64,000 bases of DNA from UBA11222 sp049323435 (lineage in GTDB: Bacteria > Pseudomonadota > Alphaproteobacteria > UBA11222), in contig JBMOMX010000024.1 of NCBI GenBank assembly GCA_049323435.1, forward strand, positions 59,378 to 123,377, read 5' to 3'. Under the pieces are notes generated by a model that searched no databases, had not been told where the DNA came from, and saw only the letters and a program-made list of their open reading frames with translations. Position 1 is the first letter of the stretch. Every line of letters begins with the position of its first letter. A program made the position numbers and the translations under genes. This document shows, in pieces, positions 8,144 to 17,574 of the stretch.

Positions 8144-9952
8144 TCATGCAGCGCTGCGCAACCCCTCGGCCTGCGCCATCAGGCGCGGCACCCTTACCGG
8201 ATAATCCAGCAGCATCTGCGCAAAGGCCTTGCCCTGGGGATCGTTGCGCAGGCTGGCGGCCCCGCCGCCGCCAAGAATGTCCTCCAGCAGAAAATTCAGC
8301 GCACATATCCCCGGCACTTCATAGCGATGCACCTTGCCCTGCAAAATATGCGCGAAATAATCCGCCACGGTTTTTTCCGTCAGCGCCGCACGGATATAGG
8401 GCAGATATTCCGGCTTGCGCGCAATAACGCCGATATTGGAATGATTGCCCTTATCGCCGCTGCGGCCATAGGCCAGTGTCACCAATGGCACTTCAACCAT
8501 TTCCGCCATTGGCGCGGGCGCGTCCATGCTGTGCGGGCGCAATATCAATCTGGCGTCGAAGCCGCCTTTAACAGGCACATCCACCGGGATGGTTTCATTG
8601 CCCATGTGAACTTCAACCTGGATCTCGCGCTTGGGCGTAAGGCAGGAAAACAGCCGCACCACCGGTGATGTTTTCGGGCGGTTGCCGGACATGCCGCAGG
8701 TTCCCGGCGACATCGCGGTGGCGGCGGAAGTGGATTCGCGCACCAGCATGTCCAGCGCCTTCGGGTTTTCATGTTTGGCGGCCAGCTTCAGAACCACTTC
8801 GCGCGCCGCGCGCGCCCGGCTGTGCGGGCCATAGCTGGCCTCCGCACCCACGACTTCGATGCTGGTTTCGCTGAAATCCGGCATATTCATCTCCCGGAAC
8901 ATTCGGCTGCACCGTTTGAAAATCGCCTCGCCGGTTTTTTCCGCTTTCAGGGCGGCGTCAATTCCGCCGATGGTGTGATACATGCCCAGACGGTATCCGT
9001 CTTCAAAAGTGGCGGAAGTTTTATAACTGTCCGTAGGCGGAAGACCTTTGGCGCCGCTGACGCGCACTTTGTCCTTGCCGGTTTCCTCAATCGTGACGGT
9101 GGAGAAATCGCAGCTGACATCCGGCAGCAGATAGGCCTGCGGGTCGCCGATTTCATACAGCATCTGTTCGGCGACGGTGCCGAAGCTGACCAGCCCGCCG
9201 GTATTATCCGGCTTGGACAGCACAAAACTTCCATCGGGCGACACTTCGGCGATGGGAAAGCCGATATTGTCCCAATCCGGCGACAGATGCCAGTCGGTGT
9301 GGATGCCGCCCGTTGCCTGCGCGCCGCATTCGAGGATATGACCCGCCAGACTGCCCGCGGAAAGACGGTCATATTCATCCAGCTTCCAGCCAAATTCATG
9401 CATGCAGGCGCCCAGGGTCACGGCGCTGTCGACACAGCGCCCGGTGATGACGATGTCAGCGCCCCTGTCCAGCGCCGCTGCAATTCCAGGCGCGCCCAGA
9501 TAGGCGTTCATCGACATCAGCTTCGGCGGCATTTCAGCGCCGTTGAACATTTCCCTTACGCCGGCCTTGCGCATCGCGTCCGCCCGGCCGAGAATATCAT
9601 CGCCGGTCACCACGGCCACTTTCAGTTTGAGGCCCAACTCGTCAACCAGCGCCTGCGCCGCGCGGCCGCATGAAACCGGATTAACCCCGCCTGCGTTGGA
9701 GATGATCCTGATGCCCTGGCGCGCCACTTCGGGCAGGATGCCGCGCAACACGCCGGAGACGAAATCCAGCGCATAGCCCTGTTCGGGATTTTTCGCCCGG
9801 GCGCGGGCCAGAATCGACATGGTGATCTCGGCAAGATAATCAAATACCAGATAATCGACATTGCCGCTGCGCACCAGCTGCTGCGCGCCCAGGCTGGTAT
9901 CGCCCCAGAACCCGGTGGCGCCGCCGATGCGGATAGTCTTTTTACCGCTCAT
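8144..9952 (-). CDS. atuA: acyclic terpene utilization AtuA family protein
   Basis: A 602-aa protein starting MSGKKTIRIGGATGFWGDT. It has the DUF1446/AtuA core (GGVNPVSCG, ADIVITGRCVDSA, GQATGG-like segment) over about 450 residues, then a small C-terminal AtuA-like ferredoxin-fold domain (GRSGDKGNHSNIG to FLLED). The family takes its name from citronellol/geraniol catabolism in Pseudomonas, but its biochemical role is not settled and many members sit in other acyl-CoA catabolic clusters. Here the two AtuA domains are fused, as in many full-length members. The gene runs toward the hydrolase lipoprotein, probably one operon. Confidence 0.88.
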   Translation of the reverse strand: MSGKKTIRIGGATGFWGDTSLGAQQLVRSGNVDYLVFDYLAEITMSILARARAKNPEQGYALDFVSGVLRGILPEVARQGIRIISNAGGVNPVSCGRAAQALVDELGLKLKVAVVTGDDILGRADAMRKAGVREMFNGAEMPPKLMSMNAYLGAPGIAAALDRGADIVITGRCVDSAVTLGACMHEFGWKLDEYDRLSAGSLAGHILECGAQATGGIHTDWHLSPDWDNIGFPIAEVSPDGSFVLSKPDNTGGLVSFGTVAEQMLYEIGDPQAYLLPDVSCDFSTVTIEETGKDKVRVSGAKGLPPTDSYKTSATFEDGYRLGMYHTIGGIDAALKAEKTGEAIFKRCSRMFREMNMPDFSETSIEVVGAEASYGPHSRARAAREVVLKLAAKHENPKALDMLVRESTSAATAMSPGTCGMSGNRPKTSPVVRLFSCLTPKREIQVEVHMGNETIPVDVPVKGGFDARLILRPHSMDAPAPMAEMVEVPLVTLAYGRSGDKGNHSNIGVIARKPEYLPYIRAALTEKTVADYFAHILQGKVHRYEVPGICALNFLLEDILGGGGAASLRNDPQGKAFAQMLLDYPVRVPRLMAQAEGLRSAA

Positions 9953-10074
9953 CTCCCGCTTCTCCCCATGCCGGCCGTATAATCGCGCCGCGTATGAATT
10001 TTACCGGACGATAATCGCACAGACTGCGGCCGGGGTCAAAGCGGGGACAGGCAATTGCGGGCGCGCGCACGGGC

Positions 10075-10425
10075 TTACCCATTGTCGCCGCTGAAGCGGA
10101 AAACGGCGATGGCGCCAGAATGCAGGGCTTCCTTGGAGAAGAAACAGTTAATTTTACGCACCTGTTTCTGCGCCGTCGCGGGGTCGAAATGGGTGATGGG
10201 CACCTTTTCGCCCCAAACCATGCATAATGGATTGTTCCATGCCCGCAGCAGCGATACCGGCTTCCCATTCCAGCGCCGTCACCCAGATCCCATAAGCCGC
10301 AATGATCGCCCGGGACGGGCCGCCCAGACCCGCGCCCAATGTCCCGAAAGAGACGAATTGCCTTATGCCATTGAAGGGCATAGGGTTCCCGGATCATCAT
10401 TTCCAGCCTTTCCCGGTAACTTATG
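10075..10425 (-). pseudogene. decayed SAM-methyltransferase relic (paralogue of the gene at 5973)
   Basis: Three fragments related to the methyltransferase at 5973-7007 occur here in the right order but in different frames. SYRERLE near 10395-10420 matches AYRDRLE. GAGLGGPSRAI...AYGIWVTA...AGMEQSIMHG near 10220-10350 matches motif I and what follows. EALHSGAIAVFRFSG near 10085-10130 matches the C-terminus, followed by a TAA at 10075. Large internal pieces are missing and frameshifts separate the rest, so no functional product is possible. The 5' end of the relic overlaps the start of the MFS gene on the other strand. This accounts for most of the 470-nt gap between atuA and that gene. Confidence 0.8.
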
Positions 10426-11676
10426 TCCCAGCCTTCTGACGCCGCTGTCAAGCGGCCGGCCCTGTTTGCAAGCCTGGTCCTGGCGCTGTGCTTCTTTCTG
10501 TCGCTGCTTGCGGCGGGTATGAACCTGTCTTTTTCCGTATTCCTGTTGCCGCTGGAGGCCGCCCTTTCGGCCGGGCGCGGCGAGGTTTCCAGCATTATCT
10601 CTGTTGCCATGCTGCTGAGCGGGCTGATGTCGCCCATAACCGGCGGCCTGATGGAACGGCTTGGGCCCAGGGTGCTGTATCCTATCGGACTGACCCTGTT
10701 CGCGGGTGCCTATGCCGCCGCTTCCGTAGCGCAAAATATTACCATGCTGTATCTGTCGTTGGGCCTGATGGCGGGCGTCGCCATTGCCTGTATCGGTCCT
10801 GTGCCTGCCGCGGTTCTGATCAATCGCTGGTATCATGCGCGGGTGGGAACGGCCATGGGCGTGATCTATTCCGCCAGCGGGGTGGGCACGCTGATTATTT
10901 CACCCGCCGCGGCATTATTGATTGCGCGATATGACTGGCGGGCCACCTATCAGATTTACGCGATTATCCTGGCATTGCTGGTTCCCATCATGCTGATCCT
11001 GCCCTGGCGGAAAATCCGCGCGGGGCACCCTTCCTACCGGCAATTTCATCGCGACAAGGCCGATCCGAAATCGGCACTGGAAAGCGGCATATGGACGCTG
11101 TCGCGCGCCGTGCGGACCGCGCCTTTCTGGGGCATGGCGGCGATATTTTTCTTTACCGGCGCGGGCGTGATGGCCGTGATGATCCATTCCGTCAGCTTCA
11201 TGATTGAAGCCGGGGTGGAGCCGATGCACGCGGCCGCCGCATTTGGTTTTATCGGGCTGCTCAGCCCCATTGGCATTATCGGTTTTGGCACACTGGGTGA
11301 CCGTATCGGCCCGCGCCGCGCGGTCCTGTTGAGCTATATTCTCAGCCTAACATCGGTATTCAGCCTGTTTTTGATCAAATATTACCCCTCGGTCATCGCT
11401 ATTCCGCTGCTGGTGCTGAGTGTTGGCCTGTCGATGGGCGCGCGCGGCCCCACGGTTTCGGTCATGGCGTCGCGCATTTTCAGCGGGCCAAATTTTGGAA
11501 GGATCTATGGCGCCATCAGCATGGCGGGCGGCGTTGGGGCGGCGCTCGGTTCCTGGATGGGCGGCCTGTTACAGGATATATTTCACACTTCGGACGCCTT
11601 GCTGGTATTTTCAGCTATTATGATCCTGTGCAGCCTATCGCCGTTCAGCGTGATCCAGGCCCTGCGCCGGCAATAG
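10423..11676 (+). CDS. MFS transporter
   Basis: A 417-aa membrane protein with about 12 hydrophobic segments and a polar central loop (about residues 190-220, RKIRAGHPSYRQFHRDKADP) between two six-helix halves. MFS-type loop motifs are present (GGLMERLGPR after helix 2; GTLGDRIGPRRA after helix 8). The whole-protein pattern matches the monocarboxylate/oxalate-formate antiporter-like part of the superfamily. It probably moves an organic acid across the inner membrane. The start ATG lies within the methyltransferase relic on the opposite strand. It is followed 7 nt later by the LLM oxidoreductase gene, so the two are likely co-transcribed. Confidence 0.9.
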   Translation: MSQPSDAAVKRPALFASLVLALCFFLSLLAAGMNLSFSVFLLPLEAALSAGRGEVSSIISVAMLLSGLMSPITGGLMERLGPRVLYPIGLTLFAGAYAAASVAQNITMLYLSLGLMAGVAIACIGPVPAAVLINRWYHARVGTAMGVIYSASGVGTLIISPAAALLIARYDWRATYQIYAIILALLVPIMLILPWRKIRAGHPSYRQFHRDKADPKSALESGIWTLSRAVRTAPFWGMAAIFFFTGAGVMAVMIHSVSFMIEAGVEPMHAAAAFGFIGLLSPIGIIGFGTLGDRIGPRRAVLLSYILSLTSVFSLFLIKYYPSVIAIPLLVLSVGLSMGARGPTVSVMASRIFSGPNFGRIYGAISMAGGVGAALGSWMGGLLQDIFHTSDALLVFSAIMILCSLSPFSVIQALRRQ

Positions 11677-11683
11677 GGATTTT

Positions 11684-12685
11684 ATGACCAGACTAGGCGT
11701 ACTTGATCAATCCCCGATCCGCGATGGCGGCAGCGCCGCACAGGCGCTGGCCGAAAGTGTCGCGCTGGCCAAAGCCTGCGAGGGCTTTGGCTATCACCGC
11801 TATTGGGTGGCGGAACATCACAACACCGCCAGCTTTGCGGGATCGGCGCCGGAAATTCTGATCGGCAAGATCGCAGGCGAAACCACGCGCATCCGTGTGG
11901 GCGCAGGCGGCGTCATGCTGCCGCATTACAGCCCGCTCAAGGTTGCGGAATGTTTCAAAATGCTGGAGGCGCTCTATCCCGGGCGGATTGATCTGGGGCT
12001 GGGGCGCGCGCCCGGCACCGATCCGCGCACCTCGGCCGCACTGCAACCCGGCCCCAAAGCCTATCCGATTGACGTGTTCCCGCAACAGATCGAATTGCTG
12101 CAACAGTTCCTGGCCGATAATTTTCCGCCCGAACATCCCTATCAGGGCATTCACGCCATGCCGCTGATCCAGACACTGCCCGAAAGCTGGATGCTGGGCT
12201 CCAGCGTGCAGGGCGCGCTCTATGCCGCTCAATTCGGCCTGCCTTATTGCCATGCGCATTTCATCACGCCGGAACAATCCGAAGCATCGGTTGACGCCTA
12301 TCGCCGCAACTTCAAGCCCTCCGCGGGACTGGCGCAGCCCTATGCGGCGCTCGGCGTGAATGCGCTGGCGGCGGACACCGCAGAAGCGGCGCAGCATATT
12401 GCCAAGCCGCGTAATCTGTGGGTGACGCAATTGCTGCTCGGCTCACGCGGGCGTTTCATCAGCCCGGAACAGGTGGACGCGCACCCCTTCACCCTGTCCG
12501 AACAGGGATTATATGACAGCGTCCGCCAGCGCGGCATCACCGGCACGGGTGCGCAATGCGCGGAACGGCTGAACGCACTGGGCGCGCGGCACGGCGTGGA
12601 TGAATTTATCCTGCTGACCATCACCCATGCCCATGCCGACCGCGTGCGGTCGTACGAGCTGATCGCCGCGGCGTTCGGAATTTAA
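11684..12685 (+). CDS. LLM-class (luciferase-like) flavin-dependent oxidoreductase
   Basis: A 333-aa TIM-barrel flavoenzyme of the MsnO8/bacterial luciferase-like group. Visible family signatures are the N-terminal LDQSPI, the YWVAEHHN segment (residues 41-48), GAGGVMLPHYSPLKVAE, and GRIDLGLGRAPGTD. Such enzymes use reduced FMN for monooxygenation or hydride transfer; the substrate cannot be read from sequence. It lies immediately after the MFS carrier and overlaps the end of the convergent GST gene by 4 nt. A plausible role is an oxygenation step of the catabolic region, which is inference. Confidence 0.9.
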   Translation: MTRLGVLDQSPIRDGGSAAQALAESVALAKACEGFGYHRYWVAEHHNTASFAGSAPEILIGKIAGETTRIRVGAGGVMLPHYSPLKVAECFKMLEALYPGRIDLGLGRAPGTDPRTSAALQPGPKAYPIDVFPQQIELLQQFLADNFPPEHPYQGIHAMPLIQTLPESWMLGSSVQGALYAAQFGLPYCHAHFITPEQSEASVDAYRRNFKPSAGLAQPYAALGVNALAADTAEAAQHIAKPRNLWVTQLLLGSRGRFISPEQVDAHPFTLSEQGLYDSVRQRGITGTGAQCAERLNALGARHGVDEFILLTITHAHADRVRSYELIAAAFGI

Positions 12686-13296
12686 GCCGCAGCACTTGGC
12701 CGCACCGAAACCGTGGCGTGCCAGCGTTTCAGATTTTGCAGCGTGTCCGGCATTTTAAGCGCGCCGGTATTGGCGCCAAAATCAATCGCGCATAGCGCGG
12801 TGATGTCCGCAATTGAAAATTCCGCGCCCGCTATAAATTCGCGCTTGCCCAGTTCCGCATCGAAAATTTTCATGCCGTTCAGCGCGCGCGCCCGCGATGT
12901 TTCGGCCCAGGCGGCGTTCTGATTGGATTCCAGCCCCTTGCCAATTTCGGTGCCGTGGCGAAATGCGTGCGTGATGGGAAACATCAGCTCGAACTCCGCC
13001 GAACGCTGCCACATTTCCACAAACACCTGTTCCAGGGCGTCGCGGCCAAACAGCGGCGGGCTCGGATGCATTCCTTCTATATAGCGGCAGATGGCAACCG
13101 ATTCCGAAATCATCCTGCCATCATCCAGCTCCAGCACCGGCACACGCGCAAACGGATTTTTTGCAACAAAACCTGCGGCGCGCTGTTCGCCCTTCATCAG
13201 CACCACCTGCTCCGTGGGAATGCTGACGCCTTTTTCGGCGAGAAATATCCGCACCCGGCGCGGATTGGGGGCCGGTTTATAATCATACAGTTTCAT
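12682..13296 (-). CDS. glutathione S-transferase family protein
   Basis: A 204-aa protein with the N-terminal thioredoxin-like domain (KLYDYKPAPNPRRVRIFLAEKG, then the cis-proline ARVPVLELDDG and SES glutathione-binding turn near residues 52-67) and an all-helical C-terminal domain (about 90-200). The length is typical of bacterial theta/zeta-like GSTs. It could conjugate or isomerise an electrophilic intermediate, or have a detoxification role. It is transcribed convergently with the LLM gene (4-nt overlap) and divergently from the SDR at 13496, with about 200 nt between the starts. Confidence 0.9.
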   Translation of the reverse strand: MKLYDYKPAPNPRRVRIFLAEKGVSIPTEQVVLMKGEQRAAGFVAKNPFARVPVLELDDGRMISESVAICRYIEGMHPSPPLFGRDALEQVFVEMWQRSAEFELMFPITHAFRHGTEIGKGLESNQNAAWAETSRARALNGMKIFDAELGKREFIAGAEFSIADITALCAIDFGANTGALKMPDTLQNLKRWHATVSVRPSAAA

Positions 13297-13495
13297 TGCG
13301 CTTTCCTTCAGTTCATACCGCGTTCAGCATGGCCGGTCCGGCCAATGATTGCACCGGTCCTATGGTGCATGCGCGCCCGCAGCAGCCGCCCGCTTCCGCT
13401 GCCGCCGGCGATGCTTGACCTGCTGGGCCGGCTGGGGCAAAGAATAGACCATCTCAACACCAAAAACATACATCTCAGCAGAAAAGGAGCCTTCC

Positions 13496-14392
13496 ATGAC
13501 CATCAGGTTTGACGGAAAAGTGGCAATCATTACGGGCGCGGGCGGCGGTCTCGGGCGTTCACATGCGCTGGCGCTGGCCAAACTGGGCGCCAAAGTCGTC
13601 GTTAATGATTTAGGGGGAAATGTGGACGGCACCGGCGGCTCAAGCCAGGCAGCCGAAAAAGTCGTTGCGGAAATCAAGGCGGCGGGCGGCGAGGCTATCG
13701 CCAATGGCTCCAGCATCACCGACAGAAAGGGTGTCGAAAATCTGGTCAAGCAGACCATGGATGCTTATGGCCGGGTCGATTTGCTTGTGAATAATGCAGG
13801 CATTTTACGTGACAAGAGCTTTGCCAAGGTCAGCCTGGATGATTTTCAACTGATTGTCGATGTGCATCTGATGGGCGCGGTCAATGTGACCAAAGCCGTC
13901 TGGCCTATCATGATCGAACAGAATTATGGCCGCATCGTCATGGTGACATCCGGCAGCGGGCTGTTTGGCAATTTCGGCCAGACTAATTACGCCGCCGCCA
14001 AACTGGGCCAGGTCGGGCTGATGAACGCGCTGAAACAGGAAGGCCGCAAATATAACATCAAGGTCAATACGCTGGCCCCCATCGCCGCCACCCGCATGAC
14101 CGAAAGCATTATGCCGCCCCAGGCGCTGGAGGCGCTGAAGCCGGAACTGGTGACGCCTGCGGTATTGTTCATGCTGAGCGAAGACGCCCCATCGGGCGCC
14201 ATCATTACGGCGGGCGCGGGCTTCTTTGCAGCCGTTAAAACCATTGAGGCGCAGGGAATGCATATACCAGGCGCTGTCAGCGCCGATGACGTCGCCGCGA
14301 ATTGGGACAGGATCAGCGACTTCACCAACCCTGTCACCTATGAAAGCGTCAATGACGGCACCGCCCGCGTTTTCAAGCTGTTGCAGAAATAA
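13496..14392 (+). CDS. SDR family oxidoreductase, HSD17B4/FabG-like 3-hydroxyacyl-CoA dehydrogenase type
   Basis: A 298-aa SDR with TGAGGGLG (13-20), the long insert NDLGGNVDGTGGSS (37-50) typical of the multifunctional peroxisomal enzyme (HSD17B4-type) group, NNAG (99-102), Ser152/154, and the catalytic Tyr165 and Lys169. The C-terminal extension also matches that group. It should oxidise (3R)-3-hydroxyacyl-CoA thioesters with NAD, the step after a MaoC-type hydration. An AAAAGGAGCC ribosome site lies before the ATG. A bidirectional terminator separates it from the RND gene. Confidence 0.9.
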   Translation: MTIRFDGKVAIITGAGGGLGRSHALALAKLGAKVVVNDLGGNVDGTGGSSQAAEKVVAEIKAAGGEAIANGSSITDRKGVENLVKQTMDAYGRVDLLVNNAGILRDKSFAKVSLDDFQLIVDVHLMGAVNVTKAVWPIMIEQNYGRIVMVTSGSGLFGNFGQTNYAAAKLGQVGLMNALKQEGRKYNIKVNTLAPIAATRMTESIMPPQALEALKPELVTPAVLFMLSEDAPSGAIITAGAGFFAAVKTIEAQGMHIPGAVSADDVAANWDRISDFTNPVTYESVNDGTARVFKLLQK

Positions 14393-14409
14393 TAATCGCC
14401 ACTGGCAAT

Positions 14410-14439
14410 AAAAAGGCCCCGGTAAACGGGGCCTTTTTT
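14410..14439. terminator. bidirectional rho-independent terminator
   Basis: A perfect GC-rich stem (AAAAAGGCCCCG / CGGGGCCTTTTTT) with a 5-nt loop, flanked by A and T runs on both sides, sits between the convergent SDR (13496) and RND exporter (14464) genes and can end transcription from both. Confidence 0.9.
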
Positions 14440-14463
14440 GTTTCCTGAATGCGCGTTAAGCAA

Positions 14464-16824
14464 TCAGTGCATGCGGGAAATCGCGCGCGCTTCTTCTTCG
14501 GTCAGCGGCTTGCGCTTCAGCGGCCACAGATATTCCAGCGCCGCGACCATGGCGGGCAGCAGGGTAATCGCGCCAATCATGTTGACGACAAACATGAAGG
14601 TCAGCAGCAGGCCCATATCCGCCTGGAATTTCAACTCAGAGAAAATCCAGGTGGAGACGCCGATCGCCAGCGTGCCGCCGGTGAACATGGTGGCGGAGCC
14701 CACATCGTTCAGCGCCTGCAAATAGGCCTCATGCGGGCTGACGCCCATGCGCATATAGCGTTGCATCCGGTTATATTCGTAAATGCCGTAATCGACGCCG
14801 ATACCCACAGCAATGGCCAGCACCGGCAGCGTCGAAATTTTAAGGCCGATGCCCGCGCCATTCAGGAACCAGTTGCCGATAATCGTGGACAGCACCAGCG
14901 GCACCACACAACAGATCGCGCCACGCCATTCACGATAGACAAAGATCACCAGCACCATCACCACGGCATACACATAGAGCAGCATCGGAATTTCCGAATG
15001 CTCCACCACCTGGTTAGTCGCCGAAACGATCGTCACATTGCCTGTGCCAATGCGCAATTTCACATCGTCAGACTTGTTGGCCGGATTGGCGATAAAATCT
15101 TCCGCCACCTTTACCACGCGCTTCACGGTTTCTGCCTTGGTATCGGCAAGATAAACATGCGTCGGCAGAATCGAGCATTGCGTATCCAGCAAGCCGGTGC
15201 CGCTTTCGATACCGGATGTGGCCTGGGCCAGTGCCGAGCTGGCGCGCGGCAGGGCATTCATTTTCAGATGCCCTTCCTGCCAGAGCGCATTGGAGTTTTT
15301 GGCGATTTCCGTAAGCCCAAGGGTCGAGACAACGCCCGGAACATTCAGCATTTCCCAGGCCAGCCGGTCCAGAAAATCCATAACGCCATAATCAATACAC
15401 GCCGCCTTCGGCGTTTCAGCAATGATGGTGAGCACGTTCAGGCCCAGCCCGAAATTCTCGGCGATGAAACGGCTGTCGGAATTATAGCGCGAATCAGGAT
15501 GCAACTCTCCCGCCCCCGCATGCACGTCGCCGATCTGGCGCTTGGAGCCCTGGATGAACCCGAATATCCCCAGCACAATGCAGAAGCCAATAAATATAAA
15601 GGCGTTTCTCGGCAGAGCAATTTTGGCCAGATAGGGCCATGCGCGGGCGCGTGAATCCATCGCGGCTTTCACCTTGGGCCCATATTCCGGACCCGGCGCA
15701 ATAAAGGACACCAGAAGCGGCAGCATGATAAGGTTGGAGACAATCTTTAAGCCGACGCCAATCGAAGAAGTGATGGCCAGTTCCTGAATCATCCCGATAG
15801 GAATGATATACAATGTACCAAAGCCCGCCAGGCAGGTCATCAGCGCCACAGCGCCCGGACGCAGCAGGAACGAGAAGGTAACCCGGGCGGCTTTTTCCTT
15901 GTCCAGACCGGCGGCGATTTCAGCGCCCACCATGTTAATCTGCTGCACACCATGGCTGACGCCGATAGCGAACACCAGGAACGGCACCAGCACCGCCAGC
16001 GGATCAAGCCCGAAACCCATAATGTTCAGAAGGCCGAATTGCCAGATCAGTGAACAGAGCGAGGCGGCAACCGTCACCAAGGTCAGGCGTACCGAGCGGC
16101 AATATAACCAGAGCATCACGCAGGTCAGCACAAAAGCCACACCAAAAAAGGTCACCACGCTTCTGGCGCCGTCGGCGATGTCGCCAGTCAGTTTCGCAAA
16201 ACCAATAATTTTGACATCAACAGTGTCCGAAATATATTTCGCACGGATTTCATTTTCCAGCTTGTACGCCACATCGAAATAATTCAGGCGCTGTTTGGTT
16301 TCCGGATTGAAATCCAGCAATTCCGCACGGATCATCGCGGCATTGAATTTGGTTGCTACCAGGCGCCCGACCAGATCGGCCCGCAGGGTATTATCAATGA
16401 CTTTTTTGATGCCTTCGGGTGTGGGTTTGAAATCGGCAGAAATGACGTCCCCGGCCTCAAGCCCGTCTTCTGTCACTGCGATAAAGCGGGTATTGGGCGT
16501 CCAGAGCGATGTGACGGTATGGCGCGCAACACCGGGAATGAAGAAAATATCATCGGTGGCTTGCTTGAGAGTAGCCAAAAAATCCGGTGTCCAGATTTCA
16601 CCATTTTTGGCTTCAAGCACGACCAGCACGCGGTTGCCGCCGCCAAAAGCCTCGGAATATTGAAAAAATGTATCAATATATTCATGGCCGATAGGCAGCA
16701 TCTTGCGAAAGCCTGCATCCATATGCAGCTTGGAAGCAAAAAATCCCATAAAAAGAGTCAACAGAAACAGGCTGGATAATATTGCCACTCTGAAGCGGAA
16801 TACAAAATTCTCAATATCTTTCAC
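14464..16824 (-). CDS. RND superfamily exporter, MMPL/HpnN-like
   Basis: A 786-aa membrane protein with internal duplication. One membrane segment lies near residue 11-31, a large periplasmic loop follows, and then a cluster of about five helices (about 222-377). A helix at about 406-424, a second periplasmic loop, and a final cluster of about five helices (about 625-765) complete it. LAVLVPFLVFAIGVSHGVQ and LAIAVGIGVDYGIYEYNR are the repeated helix-4-type segments of this family, the second carrying the GxGxDY core. Such proteins typically export hydrophobic lipids, hopanoids or sterol-like molecules, powered by proton flow. It diverges from the DUF35/thiolase pair. Confidence 0.88.
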   Translation of the reverse strand: MKDIENFVFRFRVAILSSLFLLTLFMGFFASKLHMDAGFRKMLPIGHEYIDTFFQYSEAFGGGNRVLVVLEAKNGEIWTPDFLATLKQATDDIFFIPGVARHTVTSLWTPNTRFIAVTEDGLEAGDVISADFKPTPEGIKKVIDNTLRADLVGRLVATKFNAAMIRAELLDFNPETKQRLNYFDVAYKLENEIRAKYISDTVDVKIIGFAKLTGDIADGARSVVTFFGVAFVLTCVMLWLYCRSVRLTLVTVAASLCSLIWQFGLLNIMGFGLDPLAVLVPFLVFAIGVSHGVQQINMVGAEIAAGLDKEKAARVTFSFLLRPGAVALMTCLAGFGTLYIIPIGMIQELAITSSIGVGLKIVSNLIMLPLLVSFIAPGPEYGPKVKAAMDSRARAWPYLAKIALPRNAFIFIGFCIVLGIFGFIQGSKRQIGDVHAGAGELHPDSRYNSDSRFIAENFGLGLNVLTIIAETPKAACIDYGVMDFLDRLAWEMLNVPGVVSTLGLTEIAKNSNALWQEGHLKMNALPRASSALAQATSGIESGTGLLDTQCSILPTHVYLADTKAETVKRVVKVAEDFIANPANKSDDVKLRIGTGNVTIVSATNQVVEHSEIPMLLYVYAVVMVLVIFVYREWRGAICCVVPLVLSTIIGNWFLNGAGIGLKISTLPVLAIAVGIGVDYGIYEYNRMQRYMRMGVSPHEAYLQALNDVGSATMFTGGTLAIGVSTWIFSELKFQADMGLLLTFMFVVNMIGAITLLPAMVAALEYLWPLKRKPLTEEEARAISRMH

Positions 16825-17154
16825 GGTGTTCCTCCCAGCGTACTGCGTGCAACCGGCATGTGCTGCCTGTTATTGCCTATGTATATTATTGTAAGTTGTC
16901 TGAAACGATGCCGTTTGAATTTACGGCAATGCGCCCTTGACCCCTAGCGGGCCCTACTTATCATGAAAAGCAATTAAAGTTGCAAGCAGAACTATGTCGT
17001 CAGCAACATAAATACCTCACTCCCGGATACATAAATCAACTTGTCCAATCCTGTCTCGCGGCCAATAGCCGGGTTATGTTTGATCTTGACATTTTGTCGG
17101 CAAGCCACGATCACCAAGGCAGTAAAATTAAAAACCCAAGCGGAGAGGAACAAA
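16825..17154. other. 330-nt divergent intergenic region, RND / DUF35-thiolase
   Basis: The region between two divergent starts has no gene I can support. It is AT-richer than its neighbours and should hold promoters for both operons. A plus-strand frame is open from 17041 into the DUF35 gene, but its extra N-terminal residues do not look like protein of this family and the Shine-Dalgarno (GGAGAGG) supports the start at 17155. No operator palindrome stood out. Confidence 0.5.
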
Positions 17155-17562
17155 ATGGCAAAAATGGTCCCCCTGGAAGAAGGCTATATGGTGATCCCGG
17201 AAAATCCGGAATTGCCTTGCAGGCTGATCGGCTCCTACAGCAAGGCTGCAAATAAGACTTACTTTCCAATACGAAAGCTGTGCCCCGTGACCTCCGAACC
17301 GGTCGTGGATGTGGAACTGTCCCCGGTCGGTGAATTATATTCCTGGTCCTTTATCATGATGCCAAAAATGGGCAGCCGCGAAAAAGTGCCGGGTTATGGC
17401 GTGGGCCAGATCGACCTGCCGGAAGGGGTACGCATTCAGGCCCCGATCGATGGCAAGATGGGTGACTGGAAAATCGGCATGAAAATGCGCCTGACGCCCA
17501 ATCCTGTCGTCACCGACGAGGATGGCACCCAGTATTGCAGTTTCAAATTTACGCCCGTCTAG
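17155..17562 (+). CDS. DUF35-type OB-fold protein (acyl-CoA-associated)
   Basis: A 135-aa protein, starting at ATG 17155 behind a GGAGAGG site. It shows the DUF35 layout: a short N-terminal hook region (YFPIRKLCPVTSEP), then an OB-fold (VDVELSPVGELYSWSFIMMP to the C-terminus). Only one cysteine remains in the zinc-ribbon region where the family usually has four, so zinc binding is doubtful. DUF35 proteins pair with thiolase-like partners in acyl-CoA chemistry, for instance ChsH2/Ltp2 in steroid side-chain removal. The thiolase-like gene follows 12 nt downstream, which fits such a complex. Confidence 0.82.
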   Translation: MAKMVPLEEGYMVIPENPELPCRLIGSYSKAANKTYFPIRKLCPVTSEPVVDVELSPVGELYSWSFIMMPKMGSREKVPGYGVGQIDLPEGVRIQAPIDGKMGDWKIGMKMRLTPNPVVTDEDGTQYCSFKFTPV

Positions 17563-17574
17563 GAGAATCAAGCA

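Noticed and set aside
9942..10637. 231-codon minus-strand frame overlapping atuA, the relic and the MFS gene
   Set aside because: It runs through parts of three unrelated features; only its stretch at 10395-10425 matches a methyltransferase, which is covered by the pseudogene call.
14449..15654. 401-codon frame antisense to the RND exporter
   Set aside because: It is a mirror of the exporter's codon bias, has no start site support and no recognisable domain.
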